Shown: positions 50,906 through 58,597 of the stretch, piece after piece
How positions within the stretch are numbered: the first letter of the stretch is position 1
Layout of the letters: the number at the start of each line of letters is the position of its first letter
NCBI GenBank assembly: GCA_910577205.1
Contig: CAJTMA010000006.1
Location: 1 to 64,000 of the forward strand
Direction: 5' to 3'
Length of the DNA stretch: 64,000 nt
Source of the DNA: an uncultured Alphaproteobacteria bacterium
GTDB taxonomy: Bacteria > Pseudomonadota > Alphaproteobacteria > RF32 > CAG-239
Made by a program: the position numbers and the translations under genes
Notes under the pieces: generated by a model
The model's input: the letters and a program-made list of their open reading frames with translations, nothing else
Database searches by the model: none
Told to the model about the DNA's origin: nothing

Positions 50906-51748
50906 ATGACTGACAACGACGAGAAAAATAAAGAGAAAAAAGCTAAAAAACAAAAAAAGCAAACCAAGAAAGGCAAAGCATTAGCCCTGATTGCCGGCGG
51001 TAAGGCACTGCAAGTTGCCGGAAAAGCAATGAAAGCGACGGCTAAAGCCATGCAGCAGGCCGCCAAAGTCATGTTGAGAACGGCCAAAGCAATGGCAAGA
51101 ACCGCAATTAAGATGGTTCAAGCTGCGGCGAGCACCGGGCCGGCTGCGGTTGTTTTAGTTCCTGCCGCCAGCGTAGCCGCCGCAGGTTTACTTGCAGGGT
51201 CTGCAGCATTAGGCGCGACAGGTATGGCTTTATCCGTCACCGCCAAAGTAACAGACAAAGTTGGCAGCCTGATGCAGAAAAGCGGTCAAAAAATGCAGGA
51301 AAAAGGCAATAAGATTCTTGCAAAGATTAAAGAACAAGGCATTGAGCAAACTCAGGAAGCTTCCAAAGAACAAGAGAGCCAGACAATCCAGAATATTATG
51401 GAAAATGTGATGGAGCAGCAAACTAAGGGGCAAATGACGACTCAAGACAAAGACCAAATTGCCGCATTATCGGGCAGACCAGCTCCCAACGGGAGAACAG
51501 CCTCCCCATCCCAAGCCAATAACAACCAGCCGGAACAAACCCCGCTTCAGCCAAGCGCGGCGGCAGAGAATGCTCCGGCCTCACCACAGGCGGCCAGCGA
51601 AAAACAGGTTACCCCTAAGAAAAACAAGACCGGGCGCAAGATTTATGAACTTAGCGGCAGAAGAAGCTCTCGCAGGAAGACACCGGTTAAGCAAACAACC
51701 CTGAATCCGAATATGCTGACAGCAAACAGAGGCAGAAGCGCCAGCTAG
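50906..51748 (+). CDS. Lys/Ala-rich helical protein with hydrophobic segment
   Basis: The protein has 280 residues from the ATG at 50906 (GGAAG at 50893; an upstream TTG is less likely). The first 25 residues are almost all Lys/Asn/Glu/Asp. Residues 25-75 are a repeat of the type KAM-x-x-xAKAM (LQVAGKAMKATAKAMQQAAK and VMLRTAKAMARTAIKMVQAA), an amphipathic, cationic helix. A hydrophobic Ala/Gly/Val stretch (residues 78-115) could be a membrane hairpin. The second half is Gln/Glu-rich, then Pro/Ala-rich, then Arg/Lys-rich (TGRKIYELSGRRSSRRK). I do not recognise it; histone-H1-like or bacteriocin-like behaviour are both conceivable. It lies just upstream of murA. Confidence 0.65.
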   Translation: MTDNDEKNKEKKAKKQKKQTKKGKALALIAGGKALQVAGKAMKATAKAMQQAAKVMLRTAKAMARTAIKMVQAAASTGPAAVVLVPAASVAAAGLLAGSAALGATGMALSVTAKVTDKVGSLMQKSGQKMQEKGNKILAKIKEQGIEQTQEASKEQESQTIQNIMENVMEQQTKGQMTTQDKDQIAALSGRPAPNGRTASPSQANNNQPEQTPLQPSAAAENAPASPQAASEKQVTPKKNKTGRKIYELSGRRSSRRKTPVKQTTLNPNMLTANRGRSAS

Positions 51749-51880
51749 CCGCTTTAAGTGTCACTCCCTCTAAAAAAATATTGAAGTCATTTTTTTTTAA
51801 CTTATCCGTTTTAGAATAACGGTATAATCAATTATGCCCGTCAACAGGAAGAAACAGGCTAGAAGAAAAGGATAAGTTTC
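51749..51880 (+). promoter_or_regulatory. murA upstream region
   Basis: A 131-bp gap rich in T, with GGAAG and AGGATAAG near the murA ATG (51881). It probably holds the murA promoter. No clear terminator for the preceding gene. Confidence 0.35.
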
Positions 51881-53173
51881 ATGGATAAAATTAAAATCAT
51901 CGGCGGCAACCGTTTGGAAGGCAAAATTTACATCAGCGGCGCAAAAAATGCCGCTTTGCCGTTAATTTGTGCCAGTTTATTAACCGACGAAACTATTACG
52001 CTGACGAATATGCCGGCATTATCCGATATTCGTTCAATGAATGCTTTGCTGGAACAAATGGGCACACAAATTGACAGTTTTGATGATTTCTTAGACGGGC
52101 ATGAAACCAAAACCTATTCCTATCGCACGCCCAAATTTACCAGTTTAATTGCGCCCTATGATTATGTCCGCAAAATGCGGGCATCCTATTATGTTTTAGG
52201 ACCGGTATTGGCCAGAGAAGGCCATGCAGAGCTTTCCCTGCCGGGCGGTTGCGCCATCGGTGCGCGGCCGATGGATATCCACCTGACCTCTCTGGAGCAG
52301 ATGGGAGCAAAAATCGAAATCAAAAACGGTTATGTTCACGCCGATATTAACGGCAAGCTGAAAGGCGCGCACATCACTTTTCATACGGCTTCTGTCGGCG
52401 CAACCTGCAATATTTTGATGGCCGCAACTTTGGCTGAGGGCGAAACTATTATTGAAAACGCCGCCAAAGAACCGGAAATCGCCGATTTGATTGATTTATT
52501 GATTGCCATGGGAGCGCAAATTGAAGGCAAGAACACGTCCAAACTGGTTATCCAAGGCGTGGACAAGCTTCATGGCGCAAGACATAAAGTAATCGCAGAC
52601 CGTATTGAAGCCGGGTCTTATGCCATTGCCGCGGCAATTACCAACGGACGGATTGAACTGGTTAACGCGCAGGCTTCCACTTTGCGCACACCGCTGGAAA
52701 TCCTGAAAGCGATGGGCGTTTCTGTTGAAGAAGGCGATAACAGCCTGACAATTGACGCAACCAACCGAAAATTAACCGGGCAAGATATTATGACCGATTA
52801 TTACCCCGGATTTCCGACTGATTTGCAAGCGCAGTTTATGGCTCTTATGACTGTTTCGGAAGGCGCGTCGCTGGTGACGGAAAATATTTGGGAAAACCGC
52901 TTTATGCACGTTCCGGAATTAATGCGCATGGGGGCTAACATTAATGTACACGGCCACGCTTCGGCTATTGTTCGCGGCGTTAAGCAACTTTCCGGCGCGC
53001 CAGTCATGGCAACGGATTTACGAGCCTCATTCGCTTTAATTCTGGCCGGACTGGTTGCAGAGGGCGAAACGATTGTTAACCGCGTTTATCATCTGGATCG
53101 TGGCTATGAAAAGCTGGATGAAAAACTGAAAGCTGTCGGTGCTAATGTTGAGCGGATTAAAGAAGCTGAATAA
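51881..53173 (+). CDS. murA: UDP-N-acetylglucosamine 1-carboxyvinyltransferase
   Basis: This enzyme adds enolpyruvate from PEP to UDP-GlcNAc, the first committed step of peptidoglycan synthesis. The 430 residues start MDKIKIIGGNRLEGKIYISG. The catalytic cysteine lies in LPGGCAIGARPMDIHL (the GGCxIGxRP loop targeted by fosfomycin). GAKNAALPL and a C-terminal RASFALILAGLVAEG complete the family signature. The gene is followed by a terminator and HTH cassette copy B. Confidence 0.97.
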   Translation: MDKIKIIGGNRLEGKIYISGAKNAALPLICASLLTDETITLTNMPALSDIRSMNALLEQMGTQIDSFDDFLDGHETKTYSYRTPKFTSLIAPYDYVRKMRASYYVLGPVLAREGHAELSLPGGCAIGARPMDIHLTSLEQMGAKIEIKNGYVHADINGKLKGAHITFHTASVGATCNILMAATLAEGETIIENAAKEPEIADLIDLLIAMGAQIEGKNTSKLVIQGVDKLHGARHKVIADRIEAGSYAIAAAITNGRIELVNAQASTLRTPLEILKAMGVSVEEGDNSLTIDATNRKLTGQDIMTDYYPGFPTDLQAQFMALMTVSEGASLVTENIWENRFMHVPELMRMGANINVHGHASAIVRGVKQLSGAPVMATDLRASFALILAGLVAEGETIVNRVYHLDRGYEKLDEKLKAVGANVERIKEAE

Positions 53174-53185
53174 TATAAGCTAATC

Positions 53186-53218
53186 AAAAGCCCCTTGCCC
53201 AAGCAAGGGGCTTTTTTT
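53186..53218 (+). terminator. murA terminator / left end of HTH cassette copy B
   Basis: The perfect 13-bp stem AAAAGCCCCTTGC/GCAAGGGGCTTTT (53186-53198, 53203-53215) is followed by a T run. A nearly identical hairpin closes the other end of the cassette at 53772-53806. Confidence 0.85.
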
Positions 53219-53511
53219 CATTGCAAATTAACTTTTTTCCCTTACAATCATTCTCGCAGTCCGGAGACGGGTTGTGGGGTATGCAAACTCCTACAAGAAA
53301 AGAACGACTCCTTTTGAGGGGAGCCGGGGATATAAGGCTATGCGCGAATAACCCGGACTGTTCTTGTACAGTTTGCAACTCCCCTGCCTTTAGACTTCTA
53401 AAGGCAGGTTTTGTTTTAACTTATAAAACCCCTCTGGTCATGTTGCTAAGCAACATGACTTTCTCCCCTTAATTTAAGGGGAGATTAAGTGGGGTTTATC
53501 TAAAAACAAAA
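53219..53511 (+). repeat. Structured hairpin block of HTH cassette, copy B
   Basis: This is a counterpart of 19603-19895. Here GCAAACT (53283-53289) pairs with AGTTTGC (53370-53376) and ACAAG (53293-53297) with CTTGT (53363-53367). The matching positions in copy A are CGAAACT/AGTTTCG and AACAG/CTGTT, so four base pairs are swapped in a compensated way. CAGTCCGG (53257-53264) complements CCGGACTG (53353-53360). Next come the hairpins CCTGCCTTTAG/CTAAAGGCAGG (loop ACTT), GTCATGTTGCT/AGCAACATGAC and CTCCCCTTAA/TTAAGGGGAG, the last two enclosed by an AAACCCC/GGGGTTT stem. Confidence 0.85.
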
Positions 53512-53523
53512 ATGGAGTTGGAA

Positions 53524-53769
53524 ATGTTAACCAAAAAACAAATCAGAAAAAATAATCAGGAAACTTTTGCCCATTTAGGGCGGCAGTTTTATGAGCGGCG
53601 GTTATCACAAAAGATGACGCTTGACGAATTGGCAATGAAAGTCAGTGTTTCGCCGCATTATTTCGATCAAGTAGAAAGCGGCAAGGCATATATCCACTGG
53701 GGAATGCTCAGTTATCTGGCTGGGTTTTACAACTGCAAAATCAAAATAGAACTGGAGGATATTGCTTAA
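53524..53769 (+). CDS. Small helix-turn-helix protein (cassette copy B)
   Basis: The protein has 81 residues (MLTKKQIRKNNQ...), using the ATG that has GGAGTTGGAA in front. The HTH_3-like domain (MTLDELAMKVSVSPHYFDQV) is the same as in copy A; the difference noticed is Ile for Val in GKAYIHW, and Ala for Ser at the end. It follows the hairpin block in the same orientation. A strong terminator follows the stop. It may control the block or neighbouring transcription. There is no transposase or nuclease in the cassette. Confidence 0.87.
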   Translation: MLTKKQIRKNNQETFAHLGRQFYERRLSQKMTLDELAMKVSVSPHYFDQVESGKAYIHWGMLSYLAGFYNCKIKIELEDIA

Positions 53770-53771
53770 AT

Positions 53772-53806
53772 AAAAAGCCCCTTGCCAAAAGCAAGGGGCT
53801 TTTTTT
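53772..53806. terminator. Right-end hairpin of HTH cassette copy B
   Basis: AAAAAGCCCCTTGC/GCAAGGGGCTTTTTT (53772-53785, 53791-53805). It works as a terminator for the HTH gene and for the convergent gene at 53805. Confidence 0.85.
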
Positions 53807-54275
53807 AATCAGCTTTGCCTCGAAACAAAATATCCGGGTGCGTATCCATCCATTGGCAGAAATCATACCGACTGAAAGATGCTCCCGCCGTTTCATGGAT
53901 ACGGCGGTTTTGATTATAAGACTGCTCCAAATGTTCCAGCGTTTCGTATTCCGTTTCGCTGTAAACACGATTCAGCTCCTGATAAATAGCCAAACGTTCT
54001 TCCGCATTAAATTGGGCAATAAATTTCTCGGCATGAGCTATTTGCTGCTCGAAACGACTGTTAAACTCGCGGGTTAAGTTATCAAGTTTATAATTTTGCG
54101 CAGCACAGTAGCGCGGATAGGCTTCAGTTTGCTGGCGGCGGAAAAGCAAAAAAGCCGTTACGTTATCAAATTCTGACTTATCATAGGCGGTTTCTCCCTG
54201 TGGCGCTTGTTGCACGGCCAGACTGACCGCCCACCCCACAATTAAAACCAGAACAATTTGCAGATATTTTTTCAT
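53805..54275 (-). CDS. Membrane-anchored helical protein, unknown function
   Basis: The protein has 156 residues. An N-terminal anchor or signal peptide (residues 4-20, YLQIVLVLIVGWAVSLA), then an almost wholly helical domain rich in Tyr, Glu and Gln (ETEYETLEHLEQSYNQ). The tail has a FCQWMDTHPDILFRG segment. No family is recognised. It is upstream of HTH cassette copy B's terminator and downstream of the NUDIX gene, on the same strand. Confidence 0.6.
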   Translation of the reverse strand: MKKYLQIVLVLIVGWAVSLAVQQAPQGETAYDKSEFDNVTAFLLFRRQQTEAYPRYCAAQNYKLDNLTREFNSRFEQQIAHAEKFIAQFNAEERLAIYQELNRVYSETEYETLEHLEQSYNQNRRIHETAGASFSRYDFCQWMDTHPDILFRGKAD

Positions 54276-54284
54276 TTATTTCCA

Positions 54285-54315
54285 TAAAAAAGACCCCGGA
54301 TGGATACCCGGGGTA
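54285..54315 (-). terminator. NUDIX gene terminator
   Basis: The stem ACCCCGG/CCGGGGT (54293-54299, 54308-54314) followed on the minus strand by a T run; it lies just after the NUDIX stop. Confidence 0.75.
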
Positions 54316-54326
54316 TAGGTTAATAA

Positions 54327-54887
54327 TTACAGAAGACGGTTTTCGGCCAGATATTTCCAGAGCGCGCAAGCGTGCATAGACTGAATAATTTCATTATGAG
54401 CCAGAAGCTGTTTAATTTCTTCCAGAGTCAAGAGGTGGACTGTCAGGCATTCGCCGCCGTCAAGATGCTGTTTGTCATCAAGCAATTCCACATCCTCGGC
54501 AATGAAGTTATATGTCCAGTTCGCGTTGGTGCTGGGATTGGTGGACATTTTCATGTTCATCCGCCATTTGCCATTACCATAGCCGGTTTCTTCCAGAAGT
54601 TCGCGCTGGGCGGCAACCATCGGGGATGCATCTTCCGGGTCAACACAACCGCCGCAAAATTCATAGTTTGTCGTTTGCGATCCGTGGCGATATTGGCGAA
54701 TCATCACAAATTTTTTGTCTTTGGTGATTGCCAGCGTATTCACCCAGTCCGGATACTCCAGAACATAATATTTGGGCACGACAACGCCGTTGGGCAATTC
54801 GACTTTTTCCTCGCGGACAGTCAGCCACGGCTCATTAAACAGATACTTGCTGGCTAAAACTTTAGCCTTGTCATCACAATTTTCCAT
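54327..54887 (-). CDS. NUDIX hydrolase
   Basis: The protein has 186 residues. The Nudix box is GCVDPEDASPMVAAQRELLE, then ETGY: it keeps REL-x-EE-x-G but has an insertion before the Arg, so the canonical Gx5E spacing is altered, as in some ADP-ribose-type pyrophosphatases. These enzymes hydrolyse nucleoside diphosphates linked to another moiety. The flanking FVMIRQYRHG and GGECLTVHLLTLEE regions are also typical. It precedes a small anchored protein on the same strand. Confidence 0.88.
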   Translation of the reverse strand: MENCDDKAKVLASKYLFNEPWLTVREEKVELPNGVVVPKYYVLEYPDWVNTLAITKDKKFVMIRQYRHGSQTTNYEFCGGCVDPEDASPMVAAQRELLEETGYGNGKWRMNMKMSTNPSTNANWTYNFIAEDVELLDDKQHLDGGECLTVHLLTLEEIKQLLAHNEIIQSMHACALWKYLAENRLL

Positions 54888-54959
54888 AAGTTTACTTTTT
54901 AAATTAATAATAAAAAAACTACTGCCGTTGTAACATATTTTCCGGCAGAAGTAAACCGG

Positions 54960-55682
54960 CTATTTAATTACCCGGGCAACCGTCAAGGTATCAACCGAAG
55001 CCGCGCCGGCCTTTAAAATGGCTAAAGCGCATTCCCGGAGGGTAGAGCCGGTTGTCATGACATCATCAATCAGCAATACCCTTTTGCCGCACAACTTTTC
55101 CGGATGTTTGACACGAAAAGCTCCTTGAACATTTTTAATCCGTTCATGACCGGAAAATTCGACTTGAGGCTTGGTTTTACGGTGGCGAACGACGCTGTCT
55201 AAATCCACCGGAATATTGCAAAGCTTGTTTAATTCTTTTGCCAGAAGTGCTGATTGGTTATAACGGCGTTTTATCATGCGGGTATAATGCAGGGGAATCG
55301 GAATGATGACATCTGTTCCGGCGGCGAAAATATCTTTGCCGCCCAGTAAGAGCCAACGCGCCAGAAAAGGCGCATTCTCCGTCCGGTCATGAAACTTGAA
55401 GTTCAAAATCAACGGTTTGGAATATTCATCATAACAGACCGCCGCACGGTTCATGCGAAACGGCGATTTGCTATCAGCGGCACAATGTCCGCAAAGCATA
55501 TCTTTTTTATGGCCGTGTTCGGGAAGCGGCAGACCGCAACGTTGGCAATACGGACGGGTAATAAAATTAATTTGATTGAAACATTCCGGGCATAGTCCAT
55601 TGGTGTCGCCAAGGATTTTACCGCATTTCAAACAGCGCGGCGGCAGAAAAATGTCGATTATTTTTTGGAAAAGCGGGTGCAT
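54960..55682 (-). CDS. ComF-family phosphoribosyltransferase-like protein
   Basis: The protein has 240 residues. The N-terminal zinc-finger-like region has CLKCG, CPEC, CQRCG and CGHC pairs (residues 18-67). The C-terminus has the PRPP-binding motif VLLIDDVMTTGSTLRECA (about residues 200-217). ComF proteins take part in natural transformation or have nucleotide-metabolism-like folds. The start is the ATG at 55682. Confidence 0.9.
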   Translation of the reverse strand: MHPLFQKIIDIFLPPRCLKCGKILGDTNGLCPECFNQINFITRPYCQRCGLPLPEHGHKKDMLCGHCAADSKSPFRMNRAAVCYDEYSKPLILNFKFHDRTENAPFLARWLLLGGKDIFAAGTDVIIPIPLHYTRMIKRRYNQSALLAKELNKLCNIPVDLDSVVRHRKTKPQVEFSGHERIKNVQGAFRVKHPEKLCGKRVLLIDDVMTTGSTLRECALAILKAGAASVDTLTVARVIK

Positions 55683-55727
55683 TAATTACTTCTTACTTAG
55701 CTAACAATAACAAAAAAACTTTGCCGG

Positions 55728-55809
55728 GATTGCGTCGTCAAACCGTTGGTTTTCCTCGCAATGACAATAAAAAAATGTCATTACGAGGCGCATCGCGACG
55801 AAGTAATCT
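55728..55809. repeat. Palindromic dispersed repeat (RPE-like)
   Basis: Inverted arms CCTCGCAATGACA (55754-55766) and TGTCATTACGAGG (55776-55788) with a 9-nt loop, and wider outer arms GATTGCGTCGTC and GACGAAGTAATC. One arm of a similar element is seen near 19.93 kb. It resembles the short palindromic repeats found in many alphaproteobacteria. It lies beside the GIY-YIG gene. Confidence 0.7.
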
Positions 55810-55814
55810 CAGCC

Positions 55815-56105
55815 TTATCGGCAAATATCATCATAAATATCCTTCCAACCGGGATTAAACGAATTTATCAAATTAATCTTCCTTTCCCGATTTCCATTTT
55901 TCAATTGTTTTTCTCGGGAAATGGCATTTTCAATCTGTTCATAGATTTCATAATATACTAATTTAACTAAATGATAACGAGATGAAAACCCCGGTATCAA
56001 TTTATGCTTATGTTCATATATCCGCCGTATTAAATTGTTAGTTACCCCAATATACAATGTTGTATTTACTTTATTTGTCAGGATATAAACGTAATATTGT
56101 TCCAT
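55815..56105 (-). CDS. GIY-YIG nuclease domain protein
   Basis: The protein has 96 residues. The GIY-YIG core is visible as QYYVYILTNKVNTTLYIGVT, with the later Arg (RRIYEHKHK) and a Glu (AISREKQLKNG) in the expected places. Such small single-domain proteins are nuclease-like and may act in DNA repair. It lies 3 bp after sucD and beside a palindromic repeat. It may be part of the repeat's mobility or may be a coincidental neighbour. Confidence 0.88.
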   Translation of the reverse strand: MEQYYVYILTNKVNTTLYIGVTNNLIRRIYEHKHKLIPGFSSRYHLVKLVYYEIYEQIENAISREKQLKNGNRERKINLINSFNPGWKDIYDDICR

Positions 56106-56107
56106 TT

Positions 56108-56983
56108 TTATTTGGGACTGAGTTTCAACAATTCGTGATGGATGGCGTTGATGTTGTCGACAACGGTCATGCCGGAAGCTGACATTGCCTCGATTTTATC
56201 CTGCACCGTAATATGCCCGTTGGTAACAATATCTCCGGCATAGCCCATTTTGTGTCCAAAAGGCACGGCATTGCCTGCCACAAAACCGATTACCGGCTTT
56301 TTGTGCGGCAAATTTTTATAAAACTCGGCGCAGCTCTCTTCAAAAGTGCCGCCCATTTGCCCAATCATCACAATTGCATCTGTTTTATCATCCTCATGAA
56401 ACAGTCCGAGCAAGTCCTTGAATCCCGTGCCGACAAGCATATCATCCCCAAGGCCGATAACAGTCGATTGCCCTAAACCGGCGCGGTTAATTTCCAAAAC
56501 GGCTTCATAAGTCAATGTCGAAGAACGCGAGATGACACCGATACGCCCGGGAACATGGATGTTTTCAGGAAAAATTCCCAATCTGGCTTCTCCCGGGGTG
56601 ATAATGCCCGGTGTATTCGGGCCGATCATCCGGGTGGCTGAGCCTTTCAGCATGGCTTTGATTTCAAGCATATCTTTAATCGGCACGCCATCGGCAATAC
56701 AAACCGTGGTTTGCAGCCCGCTTTCCACCGCCTCACGCACCGCAGATTTTACAAAACGCGCCGGCACAAACATAACCGAAGCGTTAGCGCCCGTTTCTTT
56801 GACGGCAGCCTTCACCGTGTCAAACACCGGCACATCCAAATGTTCTGTTCCGCCTTTACCGGGCGTTACACCCGCGACAACCTTAGTGCCATAATCCATA
56901 GAGCGTTTGACATGGAAAGATGCCTGAGTTCCGGTTATGCCTTGAATCAAAACTTTTGTATCTTTATTTACCAAAATAGACAT
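56108..56983 (-). CDS. sucD: Succinyl-CoA synthetase alpha-like, catalytic His replaced
   Basis: The protein has 291 residues. It starts MSILVNKDTKVLIQGITGTQ and retains the CoA-binding Rossmann fold and VSRSGT-like SRSSTLTYEAV, so it is clearly SucD-derived. However, the phosphohistidine site, MGHAGA in normal SucD, reads KMGYAGDIV (Tyr for His). The glutamate in GEIGGS reads GQMGGT (Gln), and the GPNCPG cysteine is Thr (GPNTPG). These are the residues that carry and steady the phosphoryl group. The frame and length are otherwise normal. It may be a pseudoenzyme, a regulatory form, or have changed chemistry. It is coupled to sucC by a one-base overlap. Confidence 0.85.
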   Translation of the reverse strand: MSILVNKDTKVLIQGITGTQASFHVKRSMDYGTKVVAGVTPGKGGTEHLDVPVFDTVKAAVKETGANASVMFVPARFVKSAVREAVESGLQTTVCIADGVPIKDMLEIKAMLKGSATRMIGPNTPGIITPGEARLGIFPENIHVPGRIGVISRSSTLTYEAVLEINRAGLGQSTVIGLGDDMLVGTGFKDLLGLFHEDDKTDAIVMIGQMGGTFEESCAEFYKNLPHKKPVIGFVAGNAVPFGHKMGYAGDIVTNGHITVQDKIEAMSASGMTVVDNINAIHHELLKLSPK

Positions 56984-58185
56984 TAGTCGGCAGCCTCCAT
57001 CGCGGCCAGAAGTTTGTCAACCGAATCTTCCATACTGTCGGCAATAATCAACGGCAGTTTGGAATGGAGCAAAATATCCTTGGCTTCATCTTTATTTGTA
57101 CCTTCAAAACGCACAACCAACGGCACATTCAATCCCACCTCGGAAGCGGCGGCAACAATCCCTTCCGCCAATAAGTTACAGCGCAAGAAACCGCCCAGAA
57201 CATTAATCAAAATTCCTTCTACGCGGGGATTGGTCATAATAATCTTAATGCCGGCGGCAATTTTATCTTTATCGACACCGCCTTTAACGTTTAAGAAGCA
57301 AGCTGTTCCCTCGCCTTTCTCCCGGATTAAGTCCATCGCAGCCAAAGCAATGCCGTCACCGTTAACAATACAGCCGATAGAGCCGTCAAATGAACTATAT
57401 TGAAAGCCGTTTTTATTGGCTTTCAGCTCACGTTCTTCCGTTTCGTATTCATCCTGCAAAGGAAGAAAATCTTTATGACGGTACAAGGCATTGTCATCAA
57501 TCGACAATTTGGCATCCAGCGCAATAATGTTTCCTTTGGTATCAACCCCGGCCGGGTTAATTTCCAGCATAGTTGCATCACAGTCCACAAAAACCTTATG
57601 CAGCCCGTTAATAAAAGTTTCCAAGCCCGTCAAGCTTTTGGGGCTAAGTTTCAAAAAGGTCATTACCTGATGGATTTGTTCCGGTGTCGCGCCAGCGGCT
57701 AAATCTAATTGCAACCGCAGAATTTTTTCCGGAGCTTCTATGGCAAGGGTTGAAATTTCCTGCTCTTTAATATCGGCAATCAGCAGCATAACTGCCGCAT
57801 TCATACGGTCAATAACCAAGCCGGCATAAAATATCTTCCGAACCTTGGTAAAGGCTTCAACGTAGATACGGCTTACCAGCTTGCCTTTCGGGCCGGTTTG
57901 CGGGGTGACCAATGTGCTCCCCAGCATTTGCGCCGCTTCGCGCATGATATCCCGGCGGTATTTAACCTGCCGGATGCCGCTTTTGCGCCCTGCTGATTTT
58001 TCAATAAATTTACCATGATTGCGCGCACCGGACTGAATTTGGGCTTTGAGCACCCATGGCCCGCGAAAAGATACGGCCCGCGCCGCATTTTTGGCCTCCA
58101 GAGGCGTATAGGCTATCCGGCCTTTGGGAATATTGATTCCGTATTGGCTGATAATCCGTTTGGCCTGGTACTCATGAATATTCAT
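56983..58185 (-). CDS. sucC: Succinyl-CoA synthetase beta-like, divergent
   Basis: The protein has 400 residues. It starts MNIHEYQAKRIISQYGINIP like SucC and has LEINPAGVDTKGNIIALDAK and a C-terminal SucC-like domain (GGFLRCNLLAEGIVAA). But the ATP-grasp loop normally reading GGRGKAGG is SGARNHGKFI here, the EGGxxIE region is replaced by IKEQEISTLA, and NIFGGI is NVLGGF. These are substitutions at nucleotide- and phosphate-binding positions. It is coupled to sucD by one base and to sufE by a TAATG junction, an unexpected neighbour for a TCA-cycle enzyme. Confidence 0.82.
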   Translation of the reverse strand: MNIHEYQAKRIISQYGINIPKGRIAYTPLEAKNAARAVSFRGPWVLKAQIQSGARNHGKFIEKSAGRKSGIRQVKYRRDIMREAAQMLGSTLVTPQTGPKGKLVSRIYVEAFTKVRKIFYAGLVIDRMNAAVMLLIADIKEQEISTLAIEAPEKILRLQLDLAAGATPEQIHQVMTFLKLSPKSLTGLETFINGLHKVFVDCDATMLEINPAGVDTKGNIIALDAKLSIDDNALYRHKDFLPLQDEYETEERELKANKNGFQYSSFDGSIGCIVNGDGIALAAMDLIREKGEGTACFLNVKGGVDKDKIAAGIKIIMTNPRVEGILINVLGGFLRCNLLAEGIVAAASEVGLNVPLVVRFEGTNKDEAKDILLHSKLPLIIADSMEDSVDKLLAAMEAAD

Positions 58186-58586
58186 TAATCACCCTGTTCG
58201 GCATAAAATTTTATCTTATTAACCATGGACATTAAACCGTTGCGGCGGCTTGGGCTTAAATTTTCCTGTAATCCGAGTTTAGCAAAAATATCTTCAATGG
58301 CAATGTTTTTAATTTCCGATGGGGATTTGTCATTATATACGGCCAGAACGACGGCGACTAATCCCCGGACAATAATGGCGTCGCTGTCGCCGCGAAAATG
58401 TATCCGTCCATCTTTATATTCGGGCACAAGCCAAACCTGCGACTGACAGCCGGGGACTTTCCAATCCGCGGTTTTAAACTTGTCGTCCAGCCCTTCCAGG
58501 CTGCTGCCCAAATCAATGATATACCCGTAACGGTCTTCCCAACTGTCACAAAAAGAAAAATTATCAATCAGTTCTTCAATATCCAT
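58185..58586 (-). CDS. sufE: SufE-family sulfur acceptor
   Basis: The protein has 133 residues. SufE takes persulfide sulfur from SufS for iron-sulfur cluster assembly. The active-site motif is VPGCQSQVWL (Cys near residue 47). It is preceded by the sufT gene and followed by sucC with a one-base overlap. Confidence 0.93.
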   Translation of the reverse strand: MDIEELIDNFSFCDSWEDRYGYIIDLGSSLEGLDDKFKTADWKVPGCQSQVWLVPEYKDGRIHFRGDSDAIIVRGLVAVVLAVYNDKSPSEIKNIAIEDIFAKLGLQENLSPSRRNGLMSMVNKIKFYAEQGD

Positions 58587-58597
58587 AAGGCTTATCC

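Noticed and set aside
54372..54857. 161-codon plus-strand frame over the NUDIX gene
   Set aside because: It mirrors the NUDIX gene, which has a clear Nudix box on the minus strand.
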